Below are positions 13,047-24,910 of a DNA stretch of 64,000 nucleotides, piece by piece; position 1 is the first letter of the stretch; every line of letters starts with the position of its first letter. Source of the DNA: Sphagnum magellanicum (lineage: Eukaryota > Streptophyta > Sphagnopsida > Sphagnales > Sphagnaceae). The translations under genes and the position numbers were made by a program. The stretch is taken from positions 434,001-498,000 of the forward strand of contig CM038915.1 in NCBI GenBank assembly GCA_021904315.1, read 5' to 3'. The notes under the pieces were generated by a model, which worked only from the letters and a program-made list of their open reading frames with translations, was not told the DNA's origin and made no database searches.

Positions 13047-13446
13047 GGTTGACAATAAGCACAAAGAATTTGTTGCATGAAAGATAAATCACACACATGT
13101 ACAGGATATATAGAAAGATGGAGGGATTGAGGATGAAGAAGGTTGGTTATGTTCCAGAAACAATCTTTTGTAATGCATGGATGTGCAGAAGAAGCACAAG
13201 GAATCATACTGCTCCCATTATCATGGCCAAAAGCTTGCAATTGCCTTGAGTCTCATTAGTGCGCACCCTTCAAGGAAATTCACTCTGCATTATTGAAAAC
13301 CTCCAATTGTAAGGTGATTGTTGTGGGGCAGCCAAGCTCATCTCTAAGATTGCTGCAAGGCGGATTATTGCAAGGAATGATTCCATCTGCTTTCATCACT
13401 TTGAAGATGGGAGTTGTTGCAGGGGACTGTTGGTGCAGCAAAGATA
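13010..13446 (+). pseudogene. Eroded E+/DYW deaminase domain of the PPR gene
   Basis: Past the PPR stop, other frames carry DYW landmarks in the right order. They are GHTWIEVDNKHKEFV (about 13025-13075), SHYHGQKLAIALSLIS (about 13215-13265), then GDC.GAAKLISKIAARRII and FHHFEDGSCC (about 13310-13425). The catalytic HSE reads HGQ, the first Cys of CGDCH is a stop codon, its His is replaced, and the terminal DYW is gone. At least two frame changes and several stops are present. Seen directly: the motifs and breaks. Inferred: an ancestral full DYW protein that lost deaminase activity. Confidence 0.8.
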
Positions 13447-14330
13447 GCAAGACAAGATCATGTCATTACTACCTCTAAGGTTTCTACAGACACAATTGAA
13501 GCCACTCGCACACCAAAACCTGTAGCACTATCAGCTCAGGTTTGAGATTTTGCTTTGCCAAACTCTCTGTGATCAGCAAAGGCCTGCATAACATGTCCTC
13601 CAAGAAATTTGTATGACTTCTTCTCCCTCACATTTTGTAAAAATTGGTTTAGACATTGTCTCCCAAGCAAAGAATTTGAAGCTAGTGAATTCAAAGCTAG
13701 AGAAGAGCCTATCTGGGACGATTTTGTGGAGTCATTGCCAGTAACATTACTCAGGATTACACACAATTTGCAGCTTTCTGCTCACCAGATTCTTCACAGG
13801 AAGCACATATTATCTGAAAGTGGAATTTTCTTACAGAAGTGGCTGGAATCATCATCACTGACATTCTTTGTTTGATTACAGTTGCAAATTTTAGGTGCTG
13901 GAGATGCATTGCTCTTCTCAAGTGTTCTGAAGGCATGCAAGCATCCAGAAATCATGAAGACGATCATATGTACTTGCTAGAAGAATAGGATTGAGTAGCA
14001 GCAGAGGGAGTACAGAGGTGCTTTGCATGAGACCTGGGCACTTGAAGGATATGCCAGTCAGTACAAGATGTTTGCCTTTGTGTTCTTGATAAGGGTTTCT
14101 TGAGAAATCTGTGTCTCTTGTAGTCTTCATGTGCACTCCTTGTTCTCCTTTGTATCTCTTCTCTTGCTCTTTCCTTTCTTGGTTGCCCTCTGGATTTTCT
14201 TGCTCTTCTTCTCCTTCTCTTGTATGTTTTGTTGAGCTAGCCAGCATCACAGTGGTGGCTCCTTCCCTCTTAGGGTTCCTGGCAGGTGCAACACTAGAAT
14301 GAGACATATTTTCCATGATTCTTCAAACCA
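13447..14330 (+). other. Intergenic between PPR relic and kinesin-like scraps
   Basis: Composition resembles exonic DNA more than the AT-rich deserts, and a plus-strand ORF at about 13609-13875 (KEFEASEFKAREEPIWDDFV) is open. I recognise no family and no convincing splice-linked partner. It could be further decayed gene sequence. Confidence 0.35.
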
Positions 14331-14334
14331 TCAA

Positions 14335-14900
14335 CTCATTGAATGCAAATTGTATCAGCACATTCAAGTTTGCAAAGAGAGTGGCATTGCTCAAGCTTCG
14401 TGCCACTCACAGTATATAAGGAAACTAGGGAGATTCAAAACCTTGTGGATCAGGCACAAATTATGAATTTTCTTTGTTGTCAATTAGTTGCTGCTAGCAA
14501 GAAGCTTTCAATCAGATATGGGTTACACTCAGTGTACCATGCCTTGAGCTTGCTGCACTAACCGTCCAACCATTCTGGTCACAGTTTGATAAATTTGATT
14601 CACATGACAATGAGTTTCCTGTACAGATAGCTCAGCTCAAAGATGCCATGTTGAAGAAATACAGTGAGATTGAATGGCCATTGCAAAGTCTCAAGGACCT
14701 AAGCCCTCCAGCAGAGAGCAGTTTGGGTCAAGGGACTTTCAAATTCAAGCCTGTAACTGCATCTATTTGGTGCATAAGCACACATCCTGGTTCTCTTCCA
14801 CATTCCAGCAACACACTGACAGATGCTGCAAATAAGTCTGCAGAGGAAAATTCATATTGCAAGTCCATAGACTATGTCTAGAATTTGCATGACCTCAGCA
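14335..14900 (+). pseudogene. Scraps resembling the end of a kinesin-14 motor and its tail
   Basis: From 14345 one frame reads ANCISTFKFAKRVALLKLRA, close to the kinesin-14 motor end '.E.I.TLKFA.RVA.VELGA'. After a one-base shift KETREIQNLVDQ follows, like the '(N)K.(S/T).E(I/V)..L..Q' tail. At about 14626-14700 FPVQIAQLKDAMLKKYSEIE and LQSLKDLSPP match the kinesin-14 tail pattern 'QI..LK.AL..K..E'. Stops interrupt and no upstream motor was found, so this is probably a broken fragment. The assignment rests on motif memory only. Confidence 0.4.
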
Positions 14901-15083
14901 ACTTCATTGGTGGGTTCATCCTTGGAATCCCCAACAGAGCTGAGCAGACCTACACCGAAAATCTCTGAAGAGGGAATCAAGAATGCAAATGAGATCCATC
15001 CTCAAGTCCAACAAAAGATGTAGAAGTATTTTTGCTATGAGATTGTCCACATTTTGCTGCAAGCTTTACAGATGGTTTCTTCA

Positions 15084-16171
15084 TTATTCTATGGGCTTGA
15101 AGTTACGATAGGCAATCACAGCAAAGAATGGATCCCTCCCTCCACCACCAGTCTGCAGCAAGCGTTGAAACCAGGCGAACAATGATCCCTTTTGTTGTTG
15201 TTGTGATTCTTCTGCTGGAGCACTGGTGATGGGAAGAACCTGTTTGATCACCTCCGGTTGCGTGAACCCGGCAACGCACTGAAAGTATTGGACCACTAAT
15301 TGTGTGCGGCTGTAGTCACTGCCATCACGCCATGCACTCACGGCTTTCTCATAGAACATGCGGTTGCTGAAGCTCATGATGCACACACCTCCTGGTCTCA
15401 GCACTCGGAAAATCTCCGCAAACACTTTCTCCGGCTGCTCCAGGTATTGCACACTGACCGCACACAGCACCGCATCGAAGCTGCAGTCCGCGTTCTCCAG
15501 TTTCGGTTCGGCGTTCAAGTCCTTCACGAAGAAGTGGTCTAACCGAGAGTTGCGGGCGAGTTCCACCGCGTTCAGGCCATGGCCTACTACGCGCTTGTAT
15601 TTTCTCTCTTCTGTTTTGATGCAACGCAACCATGGAAGTTCCAAATCAGTACAAACACACCTTCACAAAACACCTTGGACTCTGTGGGAAAGATGGTCAT
15701 GGAAACATGGTACTGATCTTTACCTGGCAAATGACTAATCCAAGAGCTCATGAGATCAAGGATTTCTGCATTCTCAGGAATCCTGGCTCGGTAGAGAGCG
15801 CTGAGGTTGGCAAGGAAGTGATCATCCACATGCGTAACAAGCCTGGGAAAAGAGTAGAATCCCCGGTCTGACGCAGGATTGAGCTTGCTTCTGCCTTGAT
15901 TACTCAGCACCAGACGCTGCACCTGGCCAGCAGCAGTAGTTCCACTAGCTTTTGCCTCTGCCGTGTCGCTGCTGCTGCTGCTACTGCACCTTGGAACTTG
16001 CTGCTCCATAGATTGCCAAGAATTCCACCTAGAGGCTCTGCTAGCACAGGACTCTGCAGTAACAGAGCTCGGCTGATGAAGGAGTTCTGTTTTCACAGGT
16101 CTGAAGAACGTGGAGGATGTCAAAGTAGCAGTGGAAAGCCGAGGGTTTGCAAACGCGTATGGAGTAGCCAT
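15084..16171 (-). CDS. Organelle-type class I SAM-dependent methyltransferase (methyltransferase-11 fold), two exons
   Basis: Exon 1 is 16171-15724 and exon 2 is 15610-15084 (324 aa). The 113-nt intron starts GTAAAG and ends CAG. The start is the ATG at 16171, since the longer ORF opens with TTG. The first 80 or so residues are Ser/Thr/Ala-rich (MATPYAFANPRLSTATLTSS), like a chloroplast transit peptide. Then come FYSFPRLVTHVDDHFLANLSALYR, AEILDLMSSWISHLP (motif I region), VVGHGLNAVELARN, DLNAEPKLENADCSFDAVLC, VSVQYLEQPEKVFAEIFRVLRPGG and MSFSNRMF. These fit a plant plastid methyltransferase family whose substrate is not known to me. A Gln run (about residue 293) and a Gly run precede the C-terminal DPFFAVIAYR. 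Confidence 0.85.
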
Positions 16172-17674
16172 CGCCAATCAAACCTTATAAGATCTGTGCT
16201 GCTGTCACAGTAGTTTCATTTCTCTCAAACTAATCCCTTTCTGCACAGCACATGCTCAAAACCTTCGATCTCCCACGGTCCTTTCTCGCTGTCTCCAAAT
16301 CTCATAAGAAAGCTGTGAAGAAAATCACCATTTCACATGCACACACAGTATTATCCACTCTCATGAGAATCACAAATAAACACACCCTTCCTCTTCCATC
16401 AAAACAACCCAACTCCTTCAAAACAATGCCCACCTCCTTTTTCAAAGCATTCACCATCACACAAAAGCAATCTCCAGCAAAATACCCAACTCCCTCAAAA
16501 AGCACCCACCTTTCTTTCACAACATTTGACATTAAGAAGTTGTGCTTTGAATATTTGAGGTGATTAAAGGTAAAGCCCAAAACCTAACCTTGCTTCCATT
16601 GATTACTAGAATTCGTTGTACTCAAGGGTGAGAACAAAGTGCTCATAGAAATGACTATGAATCATTGCTTATTCAAAACTCTACTCTACTATTATACTCA
16701 AGAGGAGTTGAGTAGAGTAGGAGAGCACAGTTTTGAATATTCAGTTGATTCAATAATCAATTCACTCATATGCAGCCAAGTGAGCATTTGAGATAATCAA
16801 TTATTGGAAGTAGATAATCCAAAGATAATCAACCTTCAAGCCCCACTATTGCATCCAGCTTTGAGAACTTTGAACACATTCATGCCTTGTCATCTCTGTA
16901 GTGCACTCTCTTCAAGTTGTAGAGAGAATGTGTCAGCTTCCTTGTCTCTGTAATCTATGTTCTCTTCAAGTCGTTGTGGCCAGCAGCAGAATGTGAATAG
17001 AAAAAGAAAAACAAGAGCTTGTTTTGATATTCCCGAGTTATGGTTGGAGGAATCAAGCTTGTGCAACAAATTTTGAATAAATAGTTTGCTTGCAAAGCAG
17101 AATTTGAATGAGCACCCTCATGAGTGCAGCAGAATAGGTACACAACAGACTAATCTTCACCACAAGTTTTGCTTTCGGAGATGGTGGGCCAGAGATTGTG
17201 CTAGTGTATGTGATTTGATTTCTCATGCAATTTCAAAGCGAATATTATACATCTCTGCAGTGGAATTTCTCATAAAGATGTAACAATCTTACAAGAGTAT
17301 TGATCAAAGAGAATGTTGACATGCAAAGCTCAGTAGTGAGAAATTTTAAACACTGAGACTACCAAACAGGGAACCTTTGCGCCTGGATGCTACACAGATC
17401 TTATGAGCAAGTAGAAACTACAGTACAGCATTAGAAAACATCATGTCTTCTGAAATGTTTTGTGGAATACTACAGAGCGGCAGCATTTCTTTGGATGCTT
17501 GTGCTGATGGATAAAGTTTGCATGGAATGATAGTTCTAATGACATCCATGATCTCGTCTAGTCCGTTATTGGAATCAAATCATGCAGCTTTATCTCTTAT
17601 GTTGCAGCTATATTGCAAAAACAGAAATAGCTCAAAACATCTGTGTGGTGACAACAGTGTGAAGGAACTGGGTT
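16172..17674. other. Intergenic between methyltransferase and stress-protein gene
   Basis: Holds the methyltransferase 5' region and the presumed 3' region of the disordered-protein gene. A hairpin lies at 16671-16738. An open plus-strand ORF at 16252-16563 (Lys/Thr/Pro-rich) shows no family and no supporting splice structure, so I do not call it. Confidence 0.5.
16671..16738. repeat. Imperfect hairpin
   Basis: 'attcaaaactctactctact' pairs with 'agtagagtag' plus 'agttttgaat', with an 8-base bulge on the 3' arm and a 20-base loop. It lies about 500 bp upstream of the minus-strand methyltransferase start. Confidence 0.6.
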
Positions 17675-19253
17675 TTACTGCTGAACAGAATTGCCTTCTG
17701 AAGCTGGCAATCCCTCCACACCTTTAGTTTCCCCTCCTGCACAGAGGGCAACAACAGAAACACAGGCTTCAGGAATCAGTTTTGCAAGTATTTGACATTT
17801 CAATCACTTGCTTGAGGGATGTTGGGGTTTGTTGAAAGATCCCCGTAATCAGTTTCAGATTGCAAGGAAGTTCATGAAAGATTTTAAAGAATTACCAGTT
17901 CTCTGTTTTTACATGAAACTACTCTTGAATGAAAAGCAACAATTCCACCTTGAAAATTATACAGCACATATATTCTAATCCCAACTTCATTGAAACACAC
18001 CCACAAGAGGTGCAAGCTTGATTTGCTGAATATGATAATAGCAATGAAATTCCAATGAATTTTGTGTTTCAATGTTCCAAATCACAGATTTGCAGTATGA
18101 GAAAGAAAAAAAAACCTGTGGTTTCAGTGTCAGTGTCGGTGGTGGTGGCAGTCTCATGCTCAGGCAGTTTCTTGCCAAAAATAAGATCTGTGAATCGACC
18201 CAAAAACCCAACTTCCTTCTGAGGATCATCTTGAGCAGATGAAGCGGCTGTGGAATCATCAGCTTGCTGCCCGTATTTCTTAGCAGAGTCACTGGCAACC
18301 TGTACATGTCCCTCTGAGGACTCATCGGTTGTTGATCCATCTATATCCCCCGTTGCAGAAGCACTCTGATCCTTGGCAGTATCAGCCACAGATCCTGCAT
18401 AATCCTTGGTAGTATCTGCTGCCACAGGTCCAGTGGTGTCATCAGTAGTGCCATTGCCAACTCCTGCAGCAGCCTCCTCCTTTGTCTTGTCTGTTGCAGC
18501 CTGTGTGTAAGCTGTAGTATTGCCAACAGCAGAATTCACGCCATCTATGGTGTCGTCATGAGAAGCATTAGGACTGCTGTGTCCAAACTCTTGGGCTTTC
18601 TCCTGCGACCCAGAAGTGTCGTCGTCGTCATTGGGGATGTTACTGTCCTGAGGTGTTTTTTCCCCAGATCCAGTGAGGAGCTTGTCATAGCCCACAGCTG
18701 CTGCAGCGGGCGCAACAGTGCCGTAGGCAGCATCTTTCAGTCCATGTGCACCTCCAGCTTCTTTGTTGACAGTGTCATGACTCTGGTCCTCCCCTTGAGT
18801 TGCCCCATTCGAGTCTTGCAGAGGAGTGTGAGTTTCAAGCTCGGGCTTGGCCTGATCCTCTGACTGATCCTCTTGAACGCCGGCACCAGTTTCAGTAGAA
18901 GCTGGGGCAGTTTCCTGTTCTGTATTGGAAGAAGGTGTGGTGGGCGCAGGTGGTGATGTATCCTCGACATCCTCTTTAGTCGTGTCTTCTTCTTCCTCTA
19001 CAGATTTATCGTCATCGGCCGTGACCCCCTCCTGGTCTTGCTCAAGCGATTCAGACGGAGTACTGCCTGACATTTTCATGCCCACCTTGCTCTTGATCTG
19101 CGAGACCTTGTTCCTGGTTCTGTCCTTGATTCTCCCGAACAAGGAGGTCTTCTTGTCAGGGCTGCTGCTGCTGTTCTGGTCCTGTCCCTGCTGGTGGTAT
19201 TCTAGTCCGGAGTTCGGGTCAAGGTCGTTCATCTCCGATTCCTTGGTAGTCAT
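17675..19253 (-). CDS. Acidic, disordered stress-type protein (LEA/LTI65-like), two exons
   Basis: Exon 1 is 19253-18116 and exon 2 is 17736-17675 (399 aa). The donor CAG/GTTTTT and acceptor TGTGCAG join in frame to a short tail ending VQQ and TAA. The chosen ATG gives MTTKESEMNDLDPNSGLEYH; the longer ORF runs into untranslated DNA. The sequence is almost all Asp, Glu, Ser, Thr, Ala and Gln, with a basic patch near residues 35-60 (SLFGRIKDRTRNKVSQIKSK), repeats of the type TTKDYAGSVADTAKDQSASA, AAYGTVAPAAAAVGYDKLL near the middle, and VGFLGRFTDLIFGKKLPEHE near the end. This recalls LTI65/RD29 or LEA-type dehydration proteins, but the family call is tentative. ABRE motifs upstream agree with ABA, cold or drought induction. 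Confidence 0.65.
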
Positions 19254-19737
19254 TCCTGTACGCCCTTGCTCAGCTGTGCATCCAACACCCAACACCATAA
19301 CAATGCTTATCATCATCTCATTGAACTGAACTTTCGGTGCAAAACTGAAGAAACCAATCCATCTGAAATATACTGAAATACAATTCCTCTCGACTGTTGC
19401 TGATAACATTGTCGAAAATGACAAGAATCGAAGAGAAAAAAAACCAACATGGAATTCGCACAGATCGGGAAACAAAGTAGCATGATCGAACATAACAGGA
19501 ATCGAAGAAACATGTCAAGCAGCAAGCAACATGGGATTTACACAGTGCTTACTTAATCCGGAATTGTTCACAGAATGTGGAATCAAGCACTCCGTCAAAT
19601 TCTGCTGTAGATCGAAATCTCAAGCACTTCCAAACACACCGCAATGTCACTTACAAGTCTTAAAAAGTTGCGAGAAATCCTAAAAAGAGCGAGCGACTGA
19701 GAATGTGGGATTCACAGCGATCGATGTCGCGTTGTGG

Positions 19738-19780
19738 GAAGAAGAAGAATGCGGAAGAAGAAGAAGAAGAAGACGAGGGA
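19738..19780. repeat. GAA-rich microsatellite
   Basis: A run of imperfect 'gaagaa' triplets in the likely 5' leader or promoter of the stress-type gene. The acidic or basic ORFs it creates on either strand are artefacts. Confidence 0.8.
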
Positions 19781-19893
19781 GGCACCGAAAGTGGCAAAGC
19801 CGCAGCACATTTTATGAAGCTGTCGCCGCCGCGGTGGCAACCTGCCACATGGCAACGATGTAGACGATTCTACTTGAGATTTTCGTGTTCCTT

Positions 19894-19953
19894 CCACGTG
19901 GCACGTCATTATAGGATGGACTCACAATCATACAGGGTAACTGTCTACGTGTC
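19894..19953 (-). promoter_or_regulatory. ABRE/G-box cluster upstream of the stress-type gene
   Basis: 'ccacgtggcacgtc' at 19894-19907 contains a palindromic G-box and matches the ABRE consensus YACGTGKC. 'tacgtgtc' at 19946-19953 also matches it. A CCGAC core (DRE-like) lies about 40 bases further out. They sit about 640-700 bp before the ATG of the minus-strand gene. bZIP binding is inferred from the motif alone. Confidence 0.5.
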
Positions 19954-20019
19954 GTTAACTAATTGGGACAGCTGCGCCGGTGTCATCTCCGACACATTTT
20001 GCCACCTGCCCCCGTGACT

Positions 20020-23000
20020 CTCCGGGCCCATGGGGATCTGGGTTTTCATAATTTAATATAATTCTGCTGAATTCCATATTACAAGTGCTTTCATAAGTCG
20101 GATGATTTTCTCATTTTTCAGTTTCTGATAATTAAATCTGATTGGGTCATCTTCTTGCTTATTTTGAGGTTATTTATTTATTTATTTAAATTTATAATTT
20201 TTATTTGAAATTTAAAAAAATTTGGGGATGATAGTCTAGGATCAGTGTTTTTTTTTATTGGCGAAACTTTGACCTGAAAAATATGTTTTTCGACATGCAA
20301 CAAGGATTTTTCATGGAAAAAAATGGCCCAAATTCGCCAAGTTTTGAGGAAACAATAAATCCCAATTGTCATATTTTCATGTTAAGTTTCATTACATAGC
20401 CAATAATATAGAAGGATTACATTTATTTTCATATCTAGTGTATAGCCAAATTCGTGTTAAATTGTTCTTTGCATGATCACCACTTTGGTTACATCACAAA
20501 ATTCCTTAAAAAAAAACTTTGTCTAAGATATTATATACCAATGTCGGGGAGCATATCACATATTTTAGGTCAGTTTTCACAATGAAAATCATTAGGGTAT
20601 CAGATGATTTAAACTTGATACCCAACAAAATTACTAAAGACCCTCAAGTTTGATTCTTAGATTAATATGGACTATAAAAAAATGTTTTCAAAACTAAGTG
20701 TTTAGTAATAAAGGTCACTTTAGATGACAATCCATGTCCAAAATCTTAAGGATAATTTGAAGCAAATTGTGTCCTTATATTGAACCTTTTTTCGCATTAA
20801 TTTTTTAAAAAGTACAATGAGAGTGTACACAAGGATAAGGTCCAATTTGAAGGTCCATGTTAAGGGTAGAAAGTTCACTTAATAGTTAATCCTATGAGCA
20901 TCCAATAGTCATGTGATATTTTTGAAAGCCTTCTTCCCAAGGGAGCAAGTTTTTGAATGTTTGAGAAAAATATATATAAATATATATATTTTTAAATCAA
21001 ACATTCTTCACATCAATGGAAAGCTTTCAAAATGTAGATATAAAAAATAATGTTACTGTTGATTTGAGGCTATCAATTCGAAGTTATGATGAAAAAGAAA
21101 GCCAAAAGTTGTATTTTTTTTCAAATATTCAAAAATTTGGTCCTTGAGGGAAGTTGCTTCTCATGGGAAAAGGTCTTCTCCTCACAGGAAAAGAACACTT
21201 TGAAAAATTGATTTTAGATTTTTTTTTCATCATAACTTTTAGCTCATAGCCTTAAATAAAAAATGAGAAATTATTTTCGATATTTTTGTTTTGAATGCAT
21301 TCCATTGATACAAAGAATGTTTGATTTAGACAAGGTTTATCCCTTGTATTTTTTTCTCAAACATTTGGAAACTTGTTCTTCTATGGAAGTTGTTCCCAAG
21401 GGGAATTTAATCCCCTTATCCTTGGGACATTGTTCCTTTTTCCTCTGGGGACATGGTTAGGGCCACCATTTTTTTTTCCCCCAAGGCATTTAGTTTGAAA
21501 AAGTTGCCCAAAGTTTTTTTCTTTCATCCATTTCATCCACATAATTTATTTTTTTCGAAATGATCGAACCTAATACCCTTTAGTTGAAAGGGGAAGATTT
21601 TAACCACTACATCATTTTTGTTTCCTTGAAAATATTGTGTAAGAAAAATATTAAAATGTTAATCATAGTTCAAATTTAGGAAAAAAACTCAAAAATATTT
21701 TTTTAATATTGGGCATTGTCATGTAACTATGTTAAGATTGATACCACATTTAATTTGTTGTTCATGTTTAGTGTATACCATTCACACTTGGGCCAATGAC
21801 ACAATCCACAATAAATAGGGAATGAATTAACTAAATTAAACCAAATATTAACTTAGTTCAAACAACTGACCCCTAACAAGCATCTAGTGGATGGTGTTTT
21901 GTTGGGTGTTAGTTCACACTAGCCATTTCCTTTTGTTGTTGGTTCTTTTGGAGAGAATTGTGTCCTTATCATGTGTACAAGCCCAAACCAAGTTTGACAT
22001 TATTTGATTGTTATATTTCATCCATATAAGTTCACGACATTTAATACCTTTATTGCATTCCAAATAAAATGTCCAAGCCATTCTACAATTGTAGGTGGGG
22101 ATGGTTGAAAACATTGCAAGACAATCCCTAGCTAGTGACATCTAACCCAACTTGCTTCCAAAAAATAGTAGTTTTGTTACCCCCTATATAGTTAGACTTA
22201 ATTGCCTACAAAAATCCTAGCCCCATAGGCAGGTCCCCCTTTAAATAGGTTTTATGTAGGTTCTTAAGTAGCCTTTAGATAGGCCTATAGGCAACCCCCC
22301 ATGTAACCCGTAAGTATTTTCATAGGTAGTCTTGTTTCAATTGACAAGAATGACTTTAGGCTAAATAAAGCTCACATGTTATGTAATATGTTTTCTTTTA
22401 AAATTGGGGATTTAATTTGTTAATAAGGGAGGAAAGGCAATCGTTTTGTAATATATATAAAACATCTTGTTTAAAACATACCATGCCAAGTGATAGATGC
22501 TTCCACTTTGGGGCCCCTTGCCTTTAATTGAAATTACTTCAATACATAATAAATTAATGGTTGAATATATGTCCTTGGATATTTATGAAAGTGTTAATTG
22601 ATAAGGCTAAACATAATACAAAATTGTGGAAGTATATTAAAAGATCTTGCAAACTTCCTTCATCTCTTTTTGGTCCAATTCTAAACAAAATTGTTCATGT
22701 TTCGTAACAATTTATTCTACATCATAGTTTCAAAGAAGATACGCTACAAGTCTATTTGGTTTTTTTACACTTTACATTACCAAAACCATTTACATACCAC
22801 TTAATATTTGTACCTATGAATGATTACATAATTCATGAATAAATATGTCACTTTTTTTATTAATGTTATATATGCACAATTTCATATACTATGCAATACA
22901 TTCAACTTAACATGTACCCAAATATATAGATTTTTTCAATTACTCCAGTCCACTCCACTTCACATGCAATTATGAAAATTGAACATTTATTTATATCTTA

Positions 23001-23680
23001 AATATTAATAAGTACGAGTGACTTATGTAATTATGAAAAAATTAATGGTTCAATGTAACTATTTTTCATGGTGTGATTAGTTCTCCTACTTGAATTTATA
23101 TTTATAATCATACTAAGTGAAGGGGAATTAATTACCTTTAATTTGAATGACCTAATCATGGAGAAGATAACCCAACCATGGCACTACAATCCAAGGCATG
23201 GTTTCAAATGTATTATTTTTCAACCCTAATTGTGCAAGCTTTTCTAATATGGTGTCAAATTTCCCCTTTCCTTATGTAATAAAATTGAGTTCAACTGGGG
23301 ACTAAAACATGTATTGCATCAATGTAGATCCAAAGGTGAAAATAATATGAATATACTAAGAACAAATAGTGATTATTGCAAAAGACACAAAAAGGTATTA
23401 GAAAAATCCAAGATTAAATACTCAAGATCATAGATGTCAAATACAAATACACAAAATATTTTACATGGAGTGAAAGTTTCAAATGATCCAATCACATCTA
23501 GCTTAATATTAACAAATGTTTAAATTCTCCACTTATTCATTAGTCCCACAACAAATCAAAGGTACAATGTTTAATATTATTGTTACTTTATTAATTTAAA
23601 GTTAACCATAACATAGTGGAAGTTTAGTAAGAAAAAATGTGAACAAAATTTCTTGGAAATTGGTTGGATAGTTTTGTCAC
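20020..23680. other. AT-rich intergenic, no gene recognised
   Basis: Contains a partial copy of repeat family B near 20440-20505 and the right end of a family A element near 21830-21912. Otherwise only short ORFs without family resemblance are seen. Confidence 0.55.
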
Positions 23681-23689
23681 CTTAAATTT

Positions 23690-24910
23690 GAATGGGGCAA
23701 AAATCAATTGGGCTTAATTCACTTGTGATGAACAAATGATGCTTTTTTGTAACCCGCAATAAGATCACATAATTCAATTTGAGTGTAAATGAATTCCTTA
23801 TGTCAACTATTATTTTTCTGGCGAGATGGTCACCCCTTGAGATTTATGGCTAGTCATTGCATAGGCAAGGGTTAATGGAAATGTTGAAGAACTTTCCATG
23901 GATGCTTCTTTTTTATTTTATTTGCAATTGAGAATCAATCAATATTACTTTGATGAAATTTATTTCATTATTGACATGGAAATTGATGGTAGATATTTTT
24001 TGGAATTGTGCCATTGATTATACAATTTTCTAAATTGATGTTTTCAATGATCATTGCACAAACACTAATTGCAACTTTTTTTTATTTGGTTGAATTTTGG
24101 ATTGTGAATCCAATTATACAATTCAATCATTTCAAATGCATTTGAATCAATGATCATGTTATATATTGTTGTGTTTTGGAATAATATGTCAATCATATTG
24201 TTGTAATTATCAACATTTTTTTTATTTGTACATAACATAGTTGCATTGACATCTAAATCGGTTAAAAAACTATTTGACTTGGTATGATTTTTTTGACAGA
24301 GAAGCATTGATATTTTTTTTGAGTTGGTTGTCTATTTCTTGTGGCATTTAAAAATTCTAAATAATCTATATCATTGGCATGGTGTCTAAATCATTACAAA
24401 AAATAATGTTGACTTGAATTTCATAATGGTGATTTTTGGATATGGCACATGTCACACACAACATTGTCACCATTGATTTGGTGGTGGCAAATCGATAATA
24501 ATTGTGTTAAATCCCCAACAAGTAATAAAGTTTTATATTAAAATGAATTGAATGGTTTTGGACATTGCTTTGCTTTATGTTTGTGTAAGTGGAACTCAAC
24601 ATTATATTGGTTAATAATGACATGTCATAAAAAATGAATACATTTGTGAATCTTTTCTATAATTAGGTTTGATCATAGTATATAAATATCCATGTATAGG
24701 TATTGTGTGTGGACTATCTTGGTTATTGGCGAGAGTCTACTTGTTGTTGTTGATATCAAAACATTTTTGTCTTGGTTTGTTAAATATTTTATGAAGAATG
24801 ACTTATTATTTCTAGAAGTTCCTTTTATAAATTTGATTCATGTCATAGACTTAATGATGTCATTAAAAATAAGTTTTTTTACAATGAATGTTGATGTTGA
24901 CATTGTGAAA
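23690..24910 (-). pseudogene. Decayed PIF1-like helicase (transposon-type)
   Basis: Helicase motifs occur in order on the minus strand across several frames. A degenerate Walker A, GTSRNNKSF, lies at about 24793-24822, followed by KNVLISTTTSRLS. Walker B, LLLVGDLTQLLSICHHQING, lies at about 24460-24530, followed by CDMCHIQKSPL. Then come ATMLCTNKKNVDNYNNMI and YNWIHNPKFNQIK (24065-24250), KVAISVCAMIIENINLE (about 24000-24070), and FPLTLAYAMTSHKSQGVTI (about 23820-23893). The family consensus has G..GTGKS, where the first glycines and Thr are lost here. Stops and frameshifts make it non-functional. PIF1-type helicases of this form are carried by Helitrons and related elements, but I see no Rep domain or Helitron ends. 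Confidence 0.75.

Noticed and set aside
13918-14316. Charged minus-strand ORF of 132 codons (EGEEEQENPEGNQERKEQEK)
   Set aside because: Composition comes from a CT-rich stretch on the plus strand; no family resemblance and it overlaps gene scraps in the other orientation.
16252-16563. Lys/Thr/Pro-rich ORF upstream of the methyltransferase
   Set aside because: Low-complexity promoter sequence without start context, homologue or splice partner.
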